DNA of 64,000 nucleotides from assembly GCF_015644665.1 (NCBI RefSeq), contig NZ_JADOBQ010000004.1, positions 465,660-529,659 on the forward strand, written 5' to 3'. Below are positions 53,708 to 62,677 of this stretch, piece after piece. The position numbers and the translations under genes were made by a program. Positions within the stretch are counted from its first letter, which is position 1; each line of letters opens with the position of its first letter. Origin of the DNA: Roseobacter sp. MH60115 (GTDB lineage Bacteria > Pseudomonadota > Alphaproteobacteria > Rhodobacterales > Rhodobacteraceae). The notes beneath the pieces are model-generated. The model had not been told where the DNA came from and made no database searches. It was given only the letters and a program-made list of their open reading frames with translations.

Positions 53708-54386
53708 GACCATTCGGATCGCCCAGGGCGATTTCGCGCTGGAGGCGGATTTCGAGATCGCGCCGGGACGCAAGACTGCCGTGATCGGTCCCTCTGGCGC
53801 TGGTAAATCGACGTTGTTGGGCGCCATCGGAGGCTTTCTGCCGCTCGCCGCGGGGCGGCTTTGGTGGCAGGACCGGGATATCACCCACACGGCACCGGGA
53901 CGGCGGCCGATTGCGATGCTGTTTCAGGACAACAATCTCTTTCCGCATCTCAGTATTGCGCAGAATATCGGCTTGGGCATCCGGCCTGATCTGAAGCTGA
54001 CGCTAGAAGACAATGCACGCGTTGATCTTGCATTGGAGCGGGTGGGCCTGGGGGGCATGTCCGCGCGCAAACCCGGCGCGCTTTCGGGCGGGCAGCAAAG
54101 CCGCGCCGCTCTTGCGCGGGTGCTGGTTCAGGATCGCCCGGTGATCCTGCTGGACGAGCCCTTTGCCGCCCTCGGTCCGGCACTCCGGCAGGAAATGCTC
54201 GATCTGGTGCAGGAATTGAGCGCGGAGGCAGAGGCCACATTGCTCATGGTCACCCACGACCCTGCAGACGTGCGGCGGATCGCGGATGATGTGATTTTTG
54301 TTGAAGGTGGGCGGGCTGCGGCCCCACAACCCGCCAAGTCGCTTTTGGAGGATCCACCCCCCGCCTTGCGCGCCTATTTGGGATAG
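53694..54386 (+). CDS. thiQ: Thiamine ABC transporter, ATPase
   Basis: A 230-residue ABC ATPase. Walker A is GPSGAGKST (residues 32-40), the ABC signature LSGGQQSRAALARVL and Walker B LLDEPFAALGP follow, then the H-loop VTHDPAD. The start is GTG 53694 with GGAGG upstream, overlapping thiP by 14 bp. It powers thiamine uptake with ThiB and ThiP. Two strong hairpins follow its stop. Confidence 0.96.
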   Translation: MLRLETIRIAQGDFALEADFEIAPGRKTAVIGPSGAGKSTLLGAIGGFLPLAAGRLWWQDRDITHTAPGRRPIAMLFQDNNLFPHLSIAQNIGLGIRPDLKLTLEDNARVDLALERVGLGGMSARKPGALSGGQQSRAALARVLVQDRPVILLDEPFAALGPALRQEMLDLVQELSAEAEATLLMVTHDPADVRRIADDVIFVEGGRAAAPQPAKSLLEDPPPALRAYLG

Positions 54387-54410
54387 GGTCGTCTGCTGTC
54401 AGGCGCCACC

Positions 54411-54464
54411 GCCCGGCACATGTGCCGGGCAGCGCCCGTGCCCCTTCGATGGGGGCAAGGGCGC
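54411..54464 (+). terminator. Two tandem hairpins after thiQ
   Basis: The first is a perfect 20-bp palindrome, GCCCGGCACATGTGCCGGGC (54411-54430), with no loop beyond its centre. The second pairs GCGCCC-G-TGCCCC with GGGGGCA-A-GGGCGC (54432-54464) and is followed by TTCTCTTCC. One or both probably end the thi transcript; on the other strand they also lie beyond ribH and may work in both directions. Confidence 0.6.
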
Positions 54465-54498
54465 TTCTCTTCCCTGAGATTGTGCACGGTCTGACGTC

Positions 54499-54942
54499 TT
54501 AGGCCGCGTCCGCGCGCAGCGCTGCACGGGCCTTCAGGATCCCAAGTGCGGCCTCTGCGGCCTCGCGCCCCTTCTCGAGGAAATGCGCACGATAGATAGC
54601 ATTGTGGTGTTCGGTCTCCTGATACTGATGCGGGGTCAGCGAGACCGACAGCACCGGCACGCCGGTATCGAGGCCCACGCGCATCAGCCCGTCGACAACC
54701 GATTGCGCCACAAAATCATGGCGATAAATGCCGCCGTCCACGACAAAGGCGGCGCAGACAACAGCGGCATAGGTTCCGGTAAGGGCCAGGTCGCGCGCCA
54801 TCAGCGGCATCTCGAACGCGCCGGGCACGTCAAACACATCGACCTCCCTGGCGGGGATGGTCTGGGTAAAACCGTCATAGGCGCGGTCCACGATATCTGC
54901 GTGCCACTGCGCTTTGACAAAGGCGAAACGGGTGTGTGTCAT
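54499..54942 (-). CDS. ribH: 6,7-dimethyl-8-ribityllumazine synthase, type II (RibH2-like)
   Basis: A 147-residue lumazine synthase making the direct precursor of riboflavin. FVKAQWHADIVDRAYDGF holds Trp14, replacing the usual Phe in the active site, as in the decameric type II enzymes of Brucella and Mesorhizobium. The catalytic His75 is in VVDGGIYRHDFVAQS, and SVSLTPHQYQET is the RibH2 version of the C-terminal block. The start is ATG 54942 (MTHTRF). It stands alone, without other rib genes, behind an FMN riboswitch. Confidence 0.93.
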   Translation of the reverse strand: MTHTRFAFVKAQWHADIVDRAYDGFTQTIPAREVDVFDVPGAFEMPLMARDLALTGTYAAVVCAAFVVDGGIYRHDFVAQSVVDGLMRVGLDTGVPVLSVSLTPHQYQETEHHNAIYRAHFLEKGREAAEAALGILKARAALRADAA

Positions 54943-55019
54943 GTTGATCTCCTTTAGGTTCAGACACGTCCACCCAAGGCGATCACGACTGCGCGCAGGC
55001 CAAAGACCCACGTGCATCC

Positions 55020-55185
55020 GCATTCTCTTTCATCCGGACTATGACCGTCGGCTCTGGCCTCTCACCAGATCTGCTGGACCAAGGGATTTCCGCAGAGAAA
55101 TCCCTTGCGCTCGCGGGCTCAAAGGTCTCCGATAGCCGGAGCCTTCATACCGCCGGTGGGGAATTCCGCCCCGCCCTGAGAATGC
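55020..55185 (-). ncRNA. FMN riboswitch (RFN element)
   Basis: On the minus strand the whole RFN pattern is readable. The closing stem is GCATTCTC with GAGAATGC. In order come GGGCGGGGCGGAATTCCCCA, CCGGCGGT, GAGCCCGCGAGCG, a variable hairpin with AAGGGATTT/AAATCCCTT, GATCTGGTGAGAGGCCAGAG and CCGACGGTCATAGTCCGGAT. It ends about 78 bp before the ribH ATG, so FMN represses ribH. Confidence 0.97.
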
Positions 55186-55251
55186 GCTGAGCTTGCCAAT
55201 ATGTCGGAAAGCCTGCAAGAGGAATCATACCCATTCTGAAGGCTGGACCGC

Positions 55252-55884
55252 ATGCACCCCAATCCCGTTTTCCATACCCATGAAGCTGCTGCAAATCTTG
55301 CCTATGCCCGTGATCGCGCCTTTGGAATTCTGGCGGTCGGCGGGGCAGAGGGGCCATGGATGTCGCATATCCCGTTCCTGCTGGATGACGCAGGCGACAC
55401 GCTGTGGCTGCACTTGTTGCGGTCCAATCCGATTGCGCGGGCGTTGAAAGACGGGCCTGCTGCGGCCCGGATCGCGGTCTCCGGCCCCGACAGCTACGTG
55501 TCGCCGGACTGGTACGATGTGGTGGATCAAGTGCCCACATGGAACTATGTGGCCGTGCATCTGACCGGGATGTTGGAATTGCGCCCCCAGGATGAATTGC
55601 ACGATCTGCTTGATCGCCAGTCCGCGTTTTTCGAGGATCGCCTCTTGCCCAAAACGCCCTGGACGCCGTCGAAAATGTCGGATGGTGTGATGGAGCGGAT
55701 GATGCGCGCGATCGTGCCCTGCCGGATGCGCGTGACCGGCGTGGATGGTACATGGAAGCTCAACCAGAACAAGCCCGACGACGTGCGGATGCGCGCAGCC
55801 GATCATGTGGAAGCTTACGGTATCGGCACGGATCTGACCGTTCTGGCGGCCCTGATGCGCGGGGCCAATGGACAGGGCGCATAG
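55252..55884 (+). CDS. FMN-binding split-barrel protein, PaiB family
   Basis: A 210-residue protein of the PaiB/FMN-binding negative transcriptional regulator family. It shows the family start MHPNPVFHTHEAAANLAYAR, GGAEGPWMSHIPFLLD, TWNYVAVHLTGMLELR and the tail TWKLNQNKPDDVRMRAADHV. Relatives bind FMN or heme and repress or reduce; function differs between species. It lies divergent from the FMN riboswitch of ribH, 66 bp away, which may be more than chance but is unproven. The GST gene follows after 38 bp. Confidence 0.9.
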   Translation: MHPNPVFHTHEAAANLAYARDRAFGILAVGGAEGPWMSHIPFLLDDAGDTLWLHLLRSNPIARALKDGPAAARIAVSGPDSYVSPDWYDVVDQVPTWNYVAVHLTGMLELRPQDELHDLLDRQSAFFEDRLLPKTPWTPSKMSDGVMERMMRAIVPCRMRVTGVDGTWKLNQNKPDDVRMRAADHVEAYGIGTDLTVLAALMRGANGQGA

Positions 55885-55922
55885 CTCTGCTAGTGTCCGC
55901 ATCACCGGAAAAGGATAGGCTC

Positions 55923-56534
55923 ATGAAACTCTTTCATTCCCCCGCATCACCGTTTGTGCGCAAGGTCGTTGTTCTGCTGCACGAATTGGACAAGGCGGAT
56001 GAGGTCGAGCTGGCAGGTGTGACATCGACGGCCTTTGCCTCAGACGAGGGTCTCGCCGCCAGCAACCCGCTGGCCAAACTGCCCGCACTGGTCCGTGACA
56101 ACGGCACAACGCTTTATGACAGCCGGGTGATTACCGCCTTCCTCAACGATCTCTATGGCGGCAAGATGTATCCTGCAGGCACCTCGCGCTGGGAAACACT
56201 GACGCTTGAGGCGACAGGAGATGGCATGATGGATTGCGCGGTTTCCATGGCCTATGAGATGCGCCTGCGTCCGGAAGAGATGCAGTATGGCGACTGGATC
56301 GAGGCGCAATGGGCCAAGGTGGCGCGCGCGATATCCGTGCTGAACGCCCGCTGGATGAGCCATCTCTCCGGACCCATCGACATGGGCCATATCTCGGTTG
56401 CCTGTGCCTTGTCCTATGTCGATTTCCGCCATGGTGCGCGGAACTGGCGGACGGGCAATGAGGCTCTGGCCGCCTGGCATGCACAGTTTGATTCGCGGGC
56501 GTCCATGCAGGCGACCCAGCCGCCTGCGGGCTGA
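55923..56534 (+). CDS. Glutathione S-transferase family protein
   Basis: A 203-residue glutathione transferase with thioredoxin-fold N-terminus (MKLFHSPASPFVRKVVVLLH; Ser in SPASPF is the likely thiolate-stabilising residue), NPLAKLPALVRDNG and the glutathione-contact segment LYDSRVITAFLNDLY, then an all-helical C-terminal half. The ATG at 55923 follows AAAGGA. It lies 38 bp after the PaiB-like gene and may be cotranscribed. Substrate unknown. After it, 199 bp lead to petA. Confidence 0.92.
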   Translation: MKLFHSPASPFVRKVVVLLHELDKADEVELAGVTSTAFASDEGLAASNPLAKLPALVRDNGTTLYDSRVITAFLNDLYGGKMYPAGTSRWETLTLEATGDGMMDCAVSMAYEMRLRPEEMQYGDWIEAQWAKVARAISVLNARWMSHLSGPIDMGHISVACALSYVDFRHGARNWRTGNEALAAWHAQFDSRASMQATQPPAG

Positions 56535-56733
56535 AATCTTGTGGGGATTAACGACTTTCGTGGAAGATAAGCCTAAAAAACGCTGAAAGTGGTTGCGCCT
56601 GCGACCCTTTGCGCGGTTTTGATTACTGGACGCCACGGAAGCACGGCGCTACATACCCGCTGGAGAAAGGCTGCGCATTGCGCGGCCAAACGGATTATTG
56701 GCCGGTCCCCGGCCCTGGAAATGGAGCAAAGCC

Positions 56734-57294
56734 GTGTCCCACGCAGAAGATCACGAAGGCACCCGGAGGGATTTCCTTTACTATGCCACAGGCGGCGCCG
56801 GCGTTATCGCCACGGGTGCAGCTGTCTGGCCGCTGGTCAACCAGATGAACCCTTCCGCTGACGTGCGTGCGCTTTCTTCGATCCGTGTCGATGTGAGCGA
56901 GGTAGAGCCCGGCACACAGCTGACCGTGAAGTGGCTGGGCAAGCCGGTGTTCATTCGTCGCCGGACCGAAGAAGAAATCTCGGCCGCGCGCGATGTTGAG
57001 CTGAGCGATCTGCCGGATCAGGGCGCCGAGAACGCGAATATCGCTGCGGACGCTGATGCGTCCGATGAAAACCGCGCACTGGATGAAACCGGTGAATGGC
57101 TGGTGATGATGGGCGTGTGTACGCACCTTGGCTGCGTGCCTCTGGGCGACGCGGGCGACTTTGGCGGCTGGTTCTGCCCCTGCCACGGGTCGCACTACGA
57201 CACCGCAGGCCGCATTCGTAAAGGCCCGGCACCGACAAACCTGCCGGTACCCACAGCAGAATTCGTGGATGAAACCACGATCAAACTCGGTTAA
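56734..57294 (+). CDS. petA: Ubiquinol-cytochrome c reductase Rieske iron-sulfur subunit
   Basis: A 186-residue membrane-anchored Rieske protein. A twin-arginine-like N-terminus ([20 protein letters not shown]) leads into the single membrane anchor. The [2Fe-2S] ligands are Cys129 and His131 (CTHLGC) and Cys148 and His151 (CPCHGSHYD), with the disulfide cysteines 134 and 150. It takes electrons from ubiquinol to cytochrome c1 in the bc1 complex. The start is GTG 56734 with GGAG upstream. First gene of petABC. Confidence 0.97.
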   Translation: MSHAEDHEGTRRDFLYYATGGAGVIATGAAVWPLVNQMNPSADVRALSSIRVDVSEVEPGTQLTVKWLGKPVFIRRRTEEEISAARDVELSDLPDQGAENANIAADADASDENRALDETGEWLVMMGVCTHLGCVPLGDAGDFGGWFCPCHGSHYDTAGRIRKGPAPTNLPVPTAEFVDETTIKLG

Positions 57295-57306
57295 GGGAGA
57301 AACCTG

Positions 57307-58635
57307 ATGGCTGGAATTCCTCACGACCATTACGAGCCAAAATCCGGCGGTGAAAAGTGGCTGCACAGCCGCCTGCCGATTGTCGGGCTCATGTATGACA
57401 CATTGATGATCCCCACACCGAAGAACCTGAACTGGATGTGGATCTGGGGCATCGTTCTGACCTTCGTGCTGGTGCTGCAAATCGTGACCGGTATCGTACT
57501 GGTGATGCACTACACCCCGCACGTCGACCACGCGTTTTCGTCGGTCGAGCACATCATGCGCAACGTGAACGGCGGCTATATGCTGCGATATCTGCACCAG
57601 AATGGCGCGTCCCTGTTCTTTGTGGCGGTCTACGCGCACATCCTTCGCGGTCTTTACTACGGATCTTACAAATCCCCGCGCGAGATTACCTGGATCATCG
57701 GTATGCTGATCTATCTGATGATGATGGGCACAGCCTTCATGGGCTACGTACTGCCCTGGGGCCAGATGTCCTTCTGGGGTGCAACCGTGATCACTGGTCT
57801 CTTCGGCGCTATCCCGTTCATCGGTGAAGCCCTGCAGACGTGGCTTCTGGGTGGGCCAGCGGTGGACAATGCCACGCTGAACCGCTTTTTCTCGCTGCAC
57901 TATCTTCTGCCTTTTGTGATCCTCGGCCTCGTCGTGGTTCACATCTGGGCCTTCCACACCACGGGCAACAACAACCCCACAGGGGTTGAGGTACGGCGCA
58001 CGTCGAAGGAAGAAGCGGAGAAAGACACCCTGCCGTTCTGGCCCTACTTTGTGATCAAGGATCTCTTTGCCCTGGCGGTTATTCTGGCGGTTTTCTTCGC
58101 TGTTGTCGGTTTCATGCCGAACTACCTCGGACACCCGGATAACTACATCGAAGCGAACCCCCTGGCGACGCCAGCGCATATCGTACCCGAATGGTACTTC
58201 CTGCCGTTCTACGCGATCCTGCGGGCCTTTGATGATACGGTCTGGGCAGTACAGTTCGCCTCCTTCATCACCGGTGGAATCATCGACGCCAAGTTCTTCG
58301 GTGTGCTGGCGATGTTCGGCTCGATCGCTGTGATGGCGCTTGTGCCGTGGCTTGATACCTCGTCGGTACGTTCCGCGCGGTATCGGCCGATGCTGAAGTG
58401 GTGGTTCTGGCTGTTTGTCGTGAACTTCTTCGTCCTGATGTGGGTGGGTGCGATGCCCGCCGAGGGTATCTACCCGATCATCGCTCTGATTGGCTCTGCC
58501 TATTGGTTCGCATACTTCCTGATCATCCTGCCGCTTCTTGGCGTGATCGAGAAACCCGTCGCGCAACCGGCCACCATCGAAGATGACTTCACCTCGCACT
58601 ATCCGAAGTCTTCGGACGCCACGCCTGCTGAATAA
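57307..58635 (+). CDS. petB: Ubiquinol-cytochrome c reductase cytochrome b subunit
   Basis: A 442-residue eight-helix membrane protein carrying the two b-type hemes and both quinone sites. Family landmarks are [34 protein letters not shown] and the Qo-site motif [15 protein letters not shown]. It lies 12 bp after petA, with AAGGGAG as ribosome-binding site. A long frame on the opposite strand is its antisense shadow. Strong conservation to mitochondrial cytochrome b is expected for this clade. Confidence 0.98.
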   Translation: MAGIPHDHYEPKSGGEKWLHSRLPIVGLMYDTLMIPTPKNLNWMWIWGIVLTFVLVLQIVTGIVLVMHYTPHVDHAFSSVEHIMRNVNGGYMLRYLHQNGASLFFVAVYAHILRGLYYGSYKSPREITWIIGMLIYLMMMGTAFMGYVLPWGQMSFWGATVITGLFGAIPFIGEALQTWLLGGPAVDNATLNRFFSLHYLLPFVILGLVVVHIWAFHTTGNNNPTGVEVRRTSKEEAEKDTLPFWPYFVIKDLFALAVILAVFFAVVGFMPNYLGHPDNYIEANPLATPAHIVPEWYFLPFYAILRAFDDTVWAVQFASFITGGIIDAKFFGVLAMFGSIAVMALVPWLDTSSVRSARYRPMLKWWFWLFVVNFFVLMWVGAMPAEGIYPIIALIGSAYWFAYFLIILPLLGVIEKPVAQPATIEDDFTSHYPKSSDATPAE

Positions 58636-58648
58636 AGGACCAAAGATC

Positions 58649-59437
58649 ATGTTCAGAACTCTTACACTCAGTGCTGTGGCGGCCTTCGGTCTGGCCACAG
58701 CCGGTCTGGCGGCTGGCGCCTATGACACGCATATCGAAGACTTCGATTTCTCCTTCGAAGGTCCATTCGGCACATATGACCAGAACCAGTTGCAACGCGG
58801 TCTGCAGGTTTACACGGAAGTCTGTGCCGCCTGCCACGGCCTGAAATTCGTACCGATCCGCTCGTTGTCCGAAGAGGGCGGTCCCTCGATGCCCGAGGAT
58901 CAGGTGCGTGCCTACGCGGAAAACTTCGAAGTCTTCGATCCTGAGCTGGATGATTTCCGCACGGCGCTCCCCTCGGATCACTTCCCGGCATCCGGTCTCG
59001 AAAATGCACCGGACCTGAGCTTGATGGCAAAGGCACGGGCAGGCTTTCACGGGCCATACGGTCTGGGGATCAACCAATTCTTCAAAGGCATCGGCGGACC
59101 AGAATACATCGCTTCCCTGCTGACCGGGTACACCGGTGAGGAGAAAGAAGAAGCCGGTGTGATCCTCTATGAGAACAAGGCGTTCCCGGGAGGATGGATT
59201 TCCATGGCGCCGCCGCTTTATGGCGAGGACGTTGAATATGCGGATGGGCATGAGAATGACATTCACCACATCGCCGAGGACGTATCGGCCTTTCTGATGT
59301 GGACGGCGGAGCCGAAGATGATGGCCCGCAAGCAGGCGGGCTTTGCAGGTGTGATGCTGCTCACACTTCTGTCTGTCCTGCTCTACCTGACCAACAAACG
59401 CCTCTGGGCACCGGTCAAGGGCAAGGATCTCAGCTAA
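58649..59437 (+). CDS. petC: Ubiquinol-cytochrome c reductase cytochrome c1 subunit
   Basis: A 262-residue cytochrome c1. The signal peptide is [20 protein letters not shown]. The heme-binding Cys59-x-x-Cys62-His63 is in CAACHGLKF and the Met ligand region is [16 protein letters not shown]-terminal membrane anchor follows ([20 protein letters not shown]). The ATG at 58649 has AAAGGAC upstream; an in-frame earlier ATG at 58583 lies inside petB. It passes electrons to soluble or membrane cytochrome c. Last gene of petABC; a strong terminator follows. Confidence 0.98.
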   Translation: MFRTLTLSAVAAFGLATAGLAAGAYDTHIEDFDFSFEGPFGTYDQNQLQRGLQVYTEVCAACHGLKFVPIRSLSEEGGPSMPEDQVRAYAENFEVFDPELDDFRTALPSDHFPASGLENAPDLSLMAKARAGFHGPYGLGINQFFKGIGGPEYIASLLTGYTGEEKEEAGVILYENKAFPGGWISMAPPLYGEDVEYADGHENDIHHIAEDVSAFLMWTAEPKMMARKQAGFAGVMLLTLLSVLLYLTNKRLWAPVKGKDLS

Positions 59438-59458
59438 CCTCAGCTTTCGACGGTCGGA

Positions 59459-59498
59459 CAAAAAAACCCCCCGTGCGAGATCGCGCGGGGGGTTTTCT
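59459..59498 (+). terminator. Intrinsic terminator of petABC
   Basis: The arms CCCCCCGTGCGA and TCGCGCGGGGGG form a long GC-rich stem flanked by AAAAAA on one side and TTTT on the other, 20 bp after petC. It is a strong Rho-independent terminator and could act in both directions. Confidence 0.92.
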
Positions 59499-59868
59499 GT
59501 CTGCGCCTTCGTAGGAAGGCTAATGACAGACCCTGGGGAGAGTCAGAATTAGGTGGTCCGAGGTCTCACGACTAGTTGGCAGCTAAACGCGTCTTTCGCC
59601 GTGATCTCATTCCTGTCCCGTACCGTTGAATTTTTTTCGTACCCGCTGTGTGCCCCGTAATTCAGGGCAGTTACTCGCTACCGGTCACCACTAATGCATT
59701 AGCAATACGTCAATTGGGAATCGCCGTATGTGAACTGGGTCACATTGGCCAAATTCTTTCCGATTTTTTTGCCGTGGCTGGGCGCGAAAAAATGCACCCA
59801 GTCTGGCCTGTGTTACCGCAGATCCCATCTTGATTGTCAGTGTTACAGCCATCTCAACCTCACCCCTC
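59499..59868. other. Intergenic region after petABC, no gene recognised
   Basis: About 370 bp of visibly lower GC content than its surroundings, after the petABC terminator. Short frames here do not look protein-like. No promoter, tRNA or repeat is evident; a small RNA cannot be ruled out. Confidence 0.4.
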
Positions 59869-60018
59869 TCAGAAGCGACGGTGAAATTTCTCGACCATGG
59901 ACTGGGCGGCGCGGAACTCGCGGTCCGCCTCCACCAGCCAGGCAAGCATTGTCCTGACCGGGGATGTCGACGGCGTAACCCTCGCACGGTCGGTCTGTTT
60001 TTCACTGCGGCGTGTCAT
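59869..60018 (-). CDS. Putative small protein of 49 residues
   Basis: The minus strand from ATG (complement 60016-60018) to TGA encodes 49 residues: MTRRSEKQTDRARVTPSTSP, then VRTMLAWLVEADREFRAAQS and MVEKFHRRF. AAGGGG lies 7-8 nt upstream of the start. Codon use looks coding: 37 of 49 third positions are G or C, and the C-terminal half forms a plausible amphipathic helix. I recognise no family. It lies 130 bp downstream of the Crp/Fnr gene on the same strand, in a gap otherwise without genes. Confidence 0.5.
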   Translation of the reverse strand: MTRRSEKQTDRARVTPSTSPVRTMLAWLVEADREFRAAQSMVEKFHRRF

Positions 60019-60148
60019 CTTAAAGCCCCTTTTTGCCGTACACCCCCGAAATTGCGGTGGTGTCAGATCAGGACTTTCTGTCCCAACCTGTCCTCAAGAT
60101 GCAGCAAAATCGAATCGGGGTCTGTGAAGCGGTTCACATGGGGCGCGA

Positions 60149-60823
60149 TTAAATCTGATGTAAGTCCGCCATGACCTGCAAAGCGTTCCGGTCAAGAACG
60201 CGAACCCCGCCGCGCGACGCTTCGATCACGCCCGCGCGTTTCCACAAGGACAGGGTCTTGGAAACGGCTTCGCGGGTGGCGCCGACAAATTCAGCCAATT
60301 CCGACTGTGACAGAGGCAGTATGGCCAGTTGCCTTGACCCGTCCACCGTCAGGTAGAGGATCTTTCTGGCCAGTCGCGCAGGCATCGGCAGAAAGACCTG
60401 TTCGTTGAGCTGGCTGCTCATCCAGCGCATCCGTTCGCCCGCCAGTTGGATCATGTCGATGCCCAGATCGGGCGCCTTGCGGATCGCACGCAGCATGTCG
60501 GCGTTCTTGACACCGCGCAGGCGTGTTGGTTCGAGAGCGGTCACTGTGGCGGTGCGCGTGCCGGGATCGAACAGCGCGATCTCACCAAAGAGCGCGCCGG
60601 GCCGCATCACGTCCAGCGACAGCTTGCGCCCTTCGCGTGACAGCACGCTGAATTCCAGCGAGCCGGAGACGATTGCATAGAGCGTCTCGCCAATGTCGCC
60701 CTGCTCGAACAGGACCTCACCTTCGTCCAGGGACACTTCTGTCGCGACAGAGGCCATCAGGTTGGACAAATCCTGAGACGCATGGGCCAGGAACCCGGTT
60801 TTTGGCAATGTGACTGTGTCCAT
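60149..60823 (-). CDS. Crp/Fnr-family transcriptional regulator
   Basis: A 224-residue regulator with a cyclic-nucleotide-binding-like sensor (VLFEQGDIGETLYAIVSGSL, LFGEIALFDPGTRTATVTAL) and a C-terminal winged helix (LSQSELAEFVGATREAVSKT). There is no N-terminal cysteine cluster, so it is not an oxygen-sensing Fnr; the phosphate-binding loop GEIALFDPGTRTA resembles Crp-type pockets, but cAMP binding is uncertain. The start at 60823 (MDTVTLPKTGF) has GAAAGAAA upstream; the frame extends to 60895. Target genes unknown. Confidence 0.9.
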   Translation of the reverse strand: MDTVTLPKTGFLAHASQDLSNLMASVATEVSLDEGEVLFEQGDIGETLYAIVSGSLEFSVLSREGRKLSLDVMRPGALFGEIALFDPGTRTATVTALEPTRLRGVKNADMLRAIRKAPDLGIDMIQLAGERMRWMSSQLNEQVFLPMPARLARKILYLTVDGSRQLAILPLSQSELAEFVGATREAVSKTLSLWKRAGVIEASRGGVRVLDRNALQVMADLHQI

Positions 60824-60969
60824 CGAGGTTTCTTTCTTTCCTGACGCCTGGTGTTCAGAACTGCCAAGCGTACCTTGCCACGTGGAGCCTTTCAATCAAA
60901 ACGGGAGCCTCCGTCTATGGTGAAAGCGCTGTACCTGCGGGTTTGATGTGAATGATCGATCCGTGCCGG

Positions 60970-61332
60970 TCACATGCGACAAAAGCCCCCGACCCGGGTT
61001 TCAAAGGTTGCTCCGAACCCGGAAAGTGCGGCACGCAATGCATCATTGGACGGGCCATAGACCGTAAAGCGCTCTGGTGCGAAGGCTGCCAGAAACCGAT
61101 CTGCGAAATGTGCCCCGAAGTTTTGCAAATGGAGCAAGGCAGCATCGTTGTCTGCATAGCGCTCCAGCACCGTGCACCGCGTCTTGTCCTCCGTCAGATG
61201 GTAGTCATAGACCAGTGCGCCGGGCTCATTGGCCTGGGTCGCGGCAACCATTTCGTCAATCAATGGCTGGACACCGTCGTACATGCCGTCCTGGATGGTC
61301 ATTTCCAGGACCCATTCAATGTGATCTTCCAA
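60970..61332 (-). CDS. Antibiotic biosynthesis monooxygenase (ABM)-like protein
   Basis: About 120 residues with the ABM ferredoxin-like fold: WVLEMTIQDGMYDGVQPLID, ANEPGALVYDYHLTEDKTRC and VLERYADNDAALLHLQNFGA. The family includes quinol monooxygenases and small stress-related proteins. The start is uncertain: TTG 61332, after GGGAGAG, preserves the first beta-strand; ATG 61302 would remove part of it. It is unlinked to recognisable pathway genes. Confidence 0.75.
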   Translation of the reverse strand: MEDHIEWVLEMTIQDGMYDGVQPLIDEMVAATQANEPGALVYDYHLTEDKTRCTVLERYADNDAALLHLQNFGAHFADRFLAAFAPERFTVYGPSNDALRAALSGFGATFETRVGGFCRM

Positions 61333-61423
61333 TACACCTCTCCCACAAGGTGTTTCCAGAGTAGCGAGCATCCCGGCGTGTTGTCACGAGAATTCTAGTG
61401 TCGCAGAGAGCCGGACGTCCGGA

Positions 61424-62677
61424 TCAGGCCAGGAGCGCGTCCGTGCTGTGATCGGTGGTTGTCAGCGTCACGATGGACCCTTCGACCTGCGGTGTTGCGA
61501 CCTCGACCGGGCAGAATTGTTCGGTGCGCCCCATAGTCGGGCTTTCCATCAGCACGTGATGTTGTCGGTTGGTCTGACTTTGTAGGTGACGCTGGACCTG
61601 CGCCGCACCGACCTCTCGCAGCCGCGCGGCACGCTGCTTGATCACGGCTCCGTCAACCGCCGGCATACGCGCGGCGGGCGTGCCGGGACGGGCGGAGTAG
61701 GGGAAGACGTGCAGCCACGTCAGATCGCATTCGGTCACCAGCGCCAGCGAATTCTGGAACATCGCTTCGGTTTCGGTCGGAAAGCCCGCGATGATATCTG
61801 CCCCAAAGGTCATATCAGGGCGCAGCTTGCGCGCCTCCTCGGCAAAGCGGATTGCGTCGTCCCGCAGGTGCCGCCGTTTCATCCGCTTCAGGATCATATT
61901 GTCGCCATGCTGCAGGGAGAGGTGCAGGTGGGGCATCAGGCGTGGCTCGGTTGCGATGGCCATCATGAGGTTCTCATCCACCTCGATACTGTCGATGGAG
62001 CTGATCCTCAGGCGGGGCAGATCCGGCACAAGGCGCAGGATGCGCATGACCAGATCCCCCAGTTTCGGCGTGGCAGGCAGATCCGCCCCCCAGCTTGTCA
62101 GATCTACGCCGGTCAGGACGACCTCGTTGTAACCCTTATCGACCAGTCGCTTGATCTGATCGACCACCACGCCAGCAGGTACGGACCGCGAATTGCCACG
62201 ACCGTAGGGGATGATGCAGAAGGTGCAGCGGTGATCGCAGCCGTTTTGCACCTGCACATAAGCGCGGCTGCGCGTGCCAAAGCCGTCGATCAGGTGACCT
62301 GCCGTTTCGGTCACGGACATGATGTCGTCGACCTGCAAAGCCTCGGTGTCACCGATGAAATCCGTCGCCAGCGATTGCCAGGTCGCGCCTTGCATCTTTT
62401 CAGTATTGCCGATCACGGCATCAACCTCGGGCATCTGCGCAAAGGTCTCCGGTTCGGTTTGCGCGGCACACCCCGTCACGATCAACCGGGCATCAGGATG
62501 GGCGCGGCGCAGCTTGCGAATGTCCTGACGGGCCTTGCGCACAGCCTCTGCTGTCACGGCGCAGGTGTTCACAACAACCGCGTCGCTCAGGCCTGCCGCG
62601 TCGGCGAGCTCCTTCATGGCCTCGGTCTCATAGGCGTTCAAGCGGCAGCCCATGGTGGAGAAAACAGGCGCATTCAT
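61424..62677 (-). CDS. mtaB: tRNA t(6)A37 methylthiotransferase
   Basis: A 417-residue radical-SAM methylthiotransferase converting t6A37 to ms2t6A37 in tRNAs reading ANN codons. The N-terminal cluster cysteines are C11, C39 and C70 (GCRLN, NTCAV, GCAAQ), the radical-SAM motif is C147, C151 and C154 (GCDHRCTFC), and PYGRGNSRS is typical. No TRAM domain call is made. The ATG at 62677 overlaps the dapF stop by 4 bp, so both are made from one message. Confidence 0.95.
   Translation of the reverse strand: MNAPVFSTMGCRLNAYETEAMKELADAAGLSDAVVVNTCAVTAEAVRKARQDIRKLRRAHPDARLIVTGCAAQTEPETFAQMPEVDAVIGNTEKMQGATWQSLATDFIGDTEALQVDDIMSVTETAGHLIDGFGTRSRAYVQVQNGCDHRCTFCIIPYGRGNSRSVPAGVVVDQIKRLVDKGYNEVVLTGVDLTSWGADLPATPKLGDLVMRILRLVPDLPRLRISSIDSIEVDENLMMAIATEPRLMPHLHLSLQHGDNMILKRMKRRHLRDDAIRFAEEARKLRPDMTFGADIIAGFPTETEAMFQNSLALVTECDLTWLHVFPYSARPGTPAARMPAVDGAVIKQRAARLREVGAAQVQRHLQSQTNRQHHVLMESPTMGRTEQFCPVEVATPQVEGSIVTLTTTDHSTDALLA

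Noticed and set aside
56695..58698. A 667-codon open frame on the minus strand opposite petA-petB
   Set aside because: It covers the antisense of two unambiguous bc1 genes and has a residue composition typical of shadow frames (many His, Gln, Arg).
60149..60823. Oxygen-sensing Fnr
   Set aside because: The N-terminal cysteine cluster needed for the [4Fe-4S] sensor is absent; only the general Crp/Fnr fold is supported.
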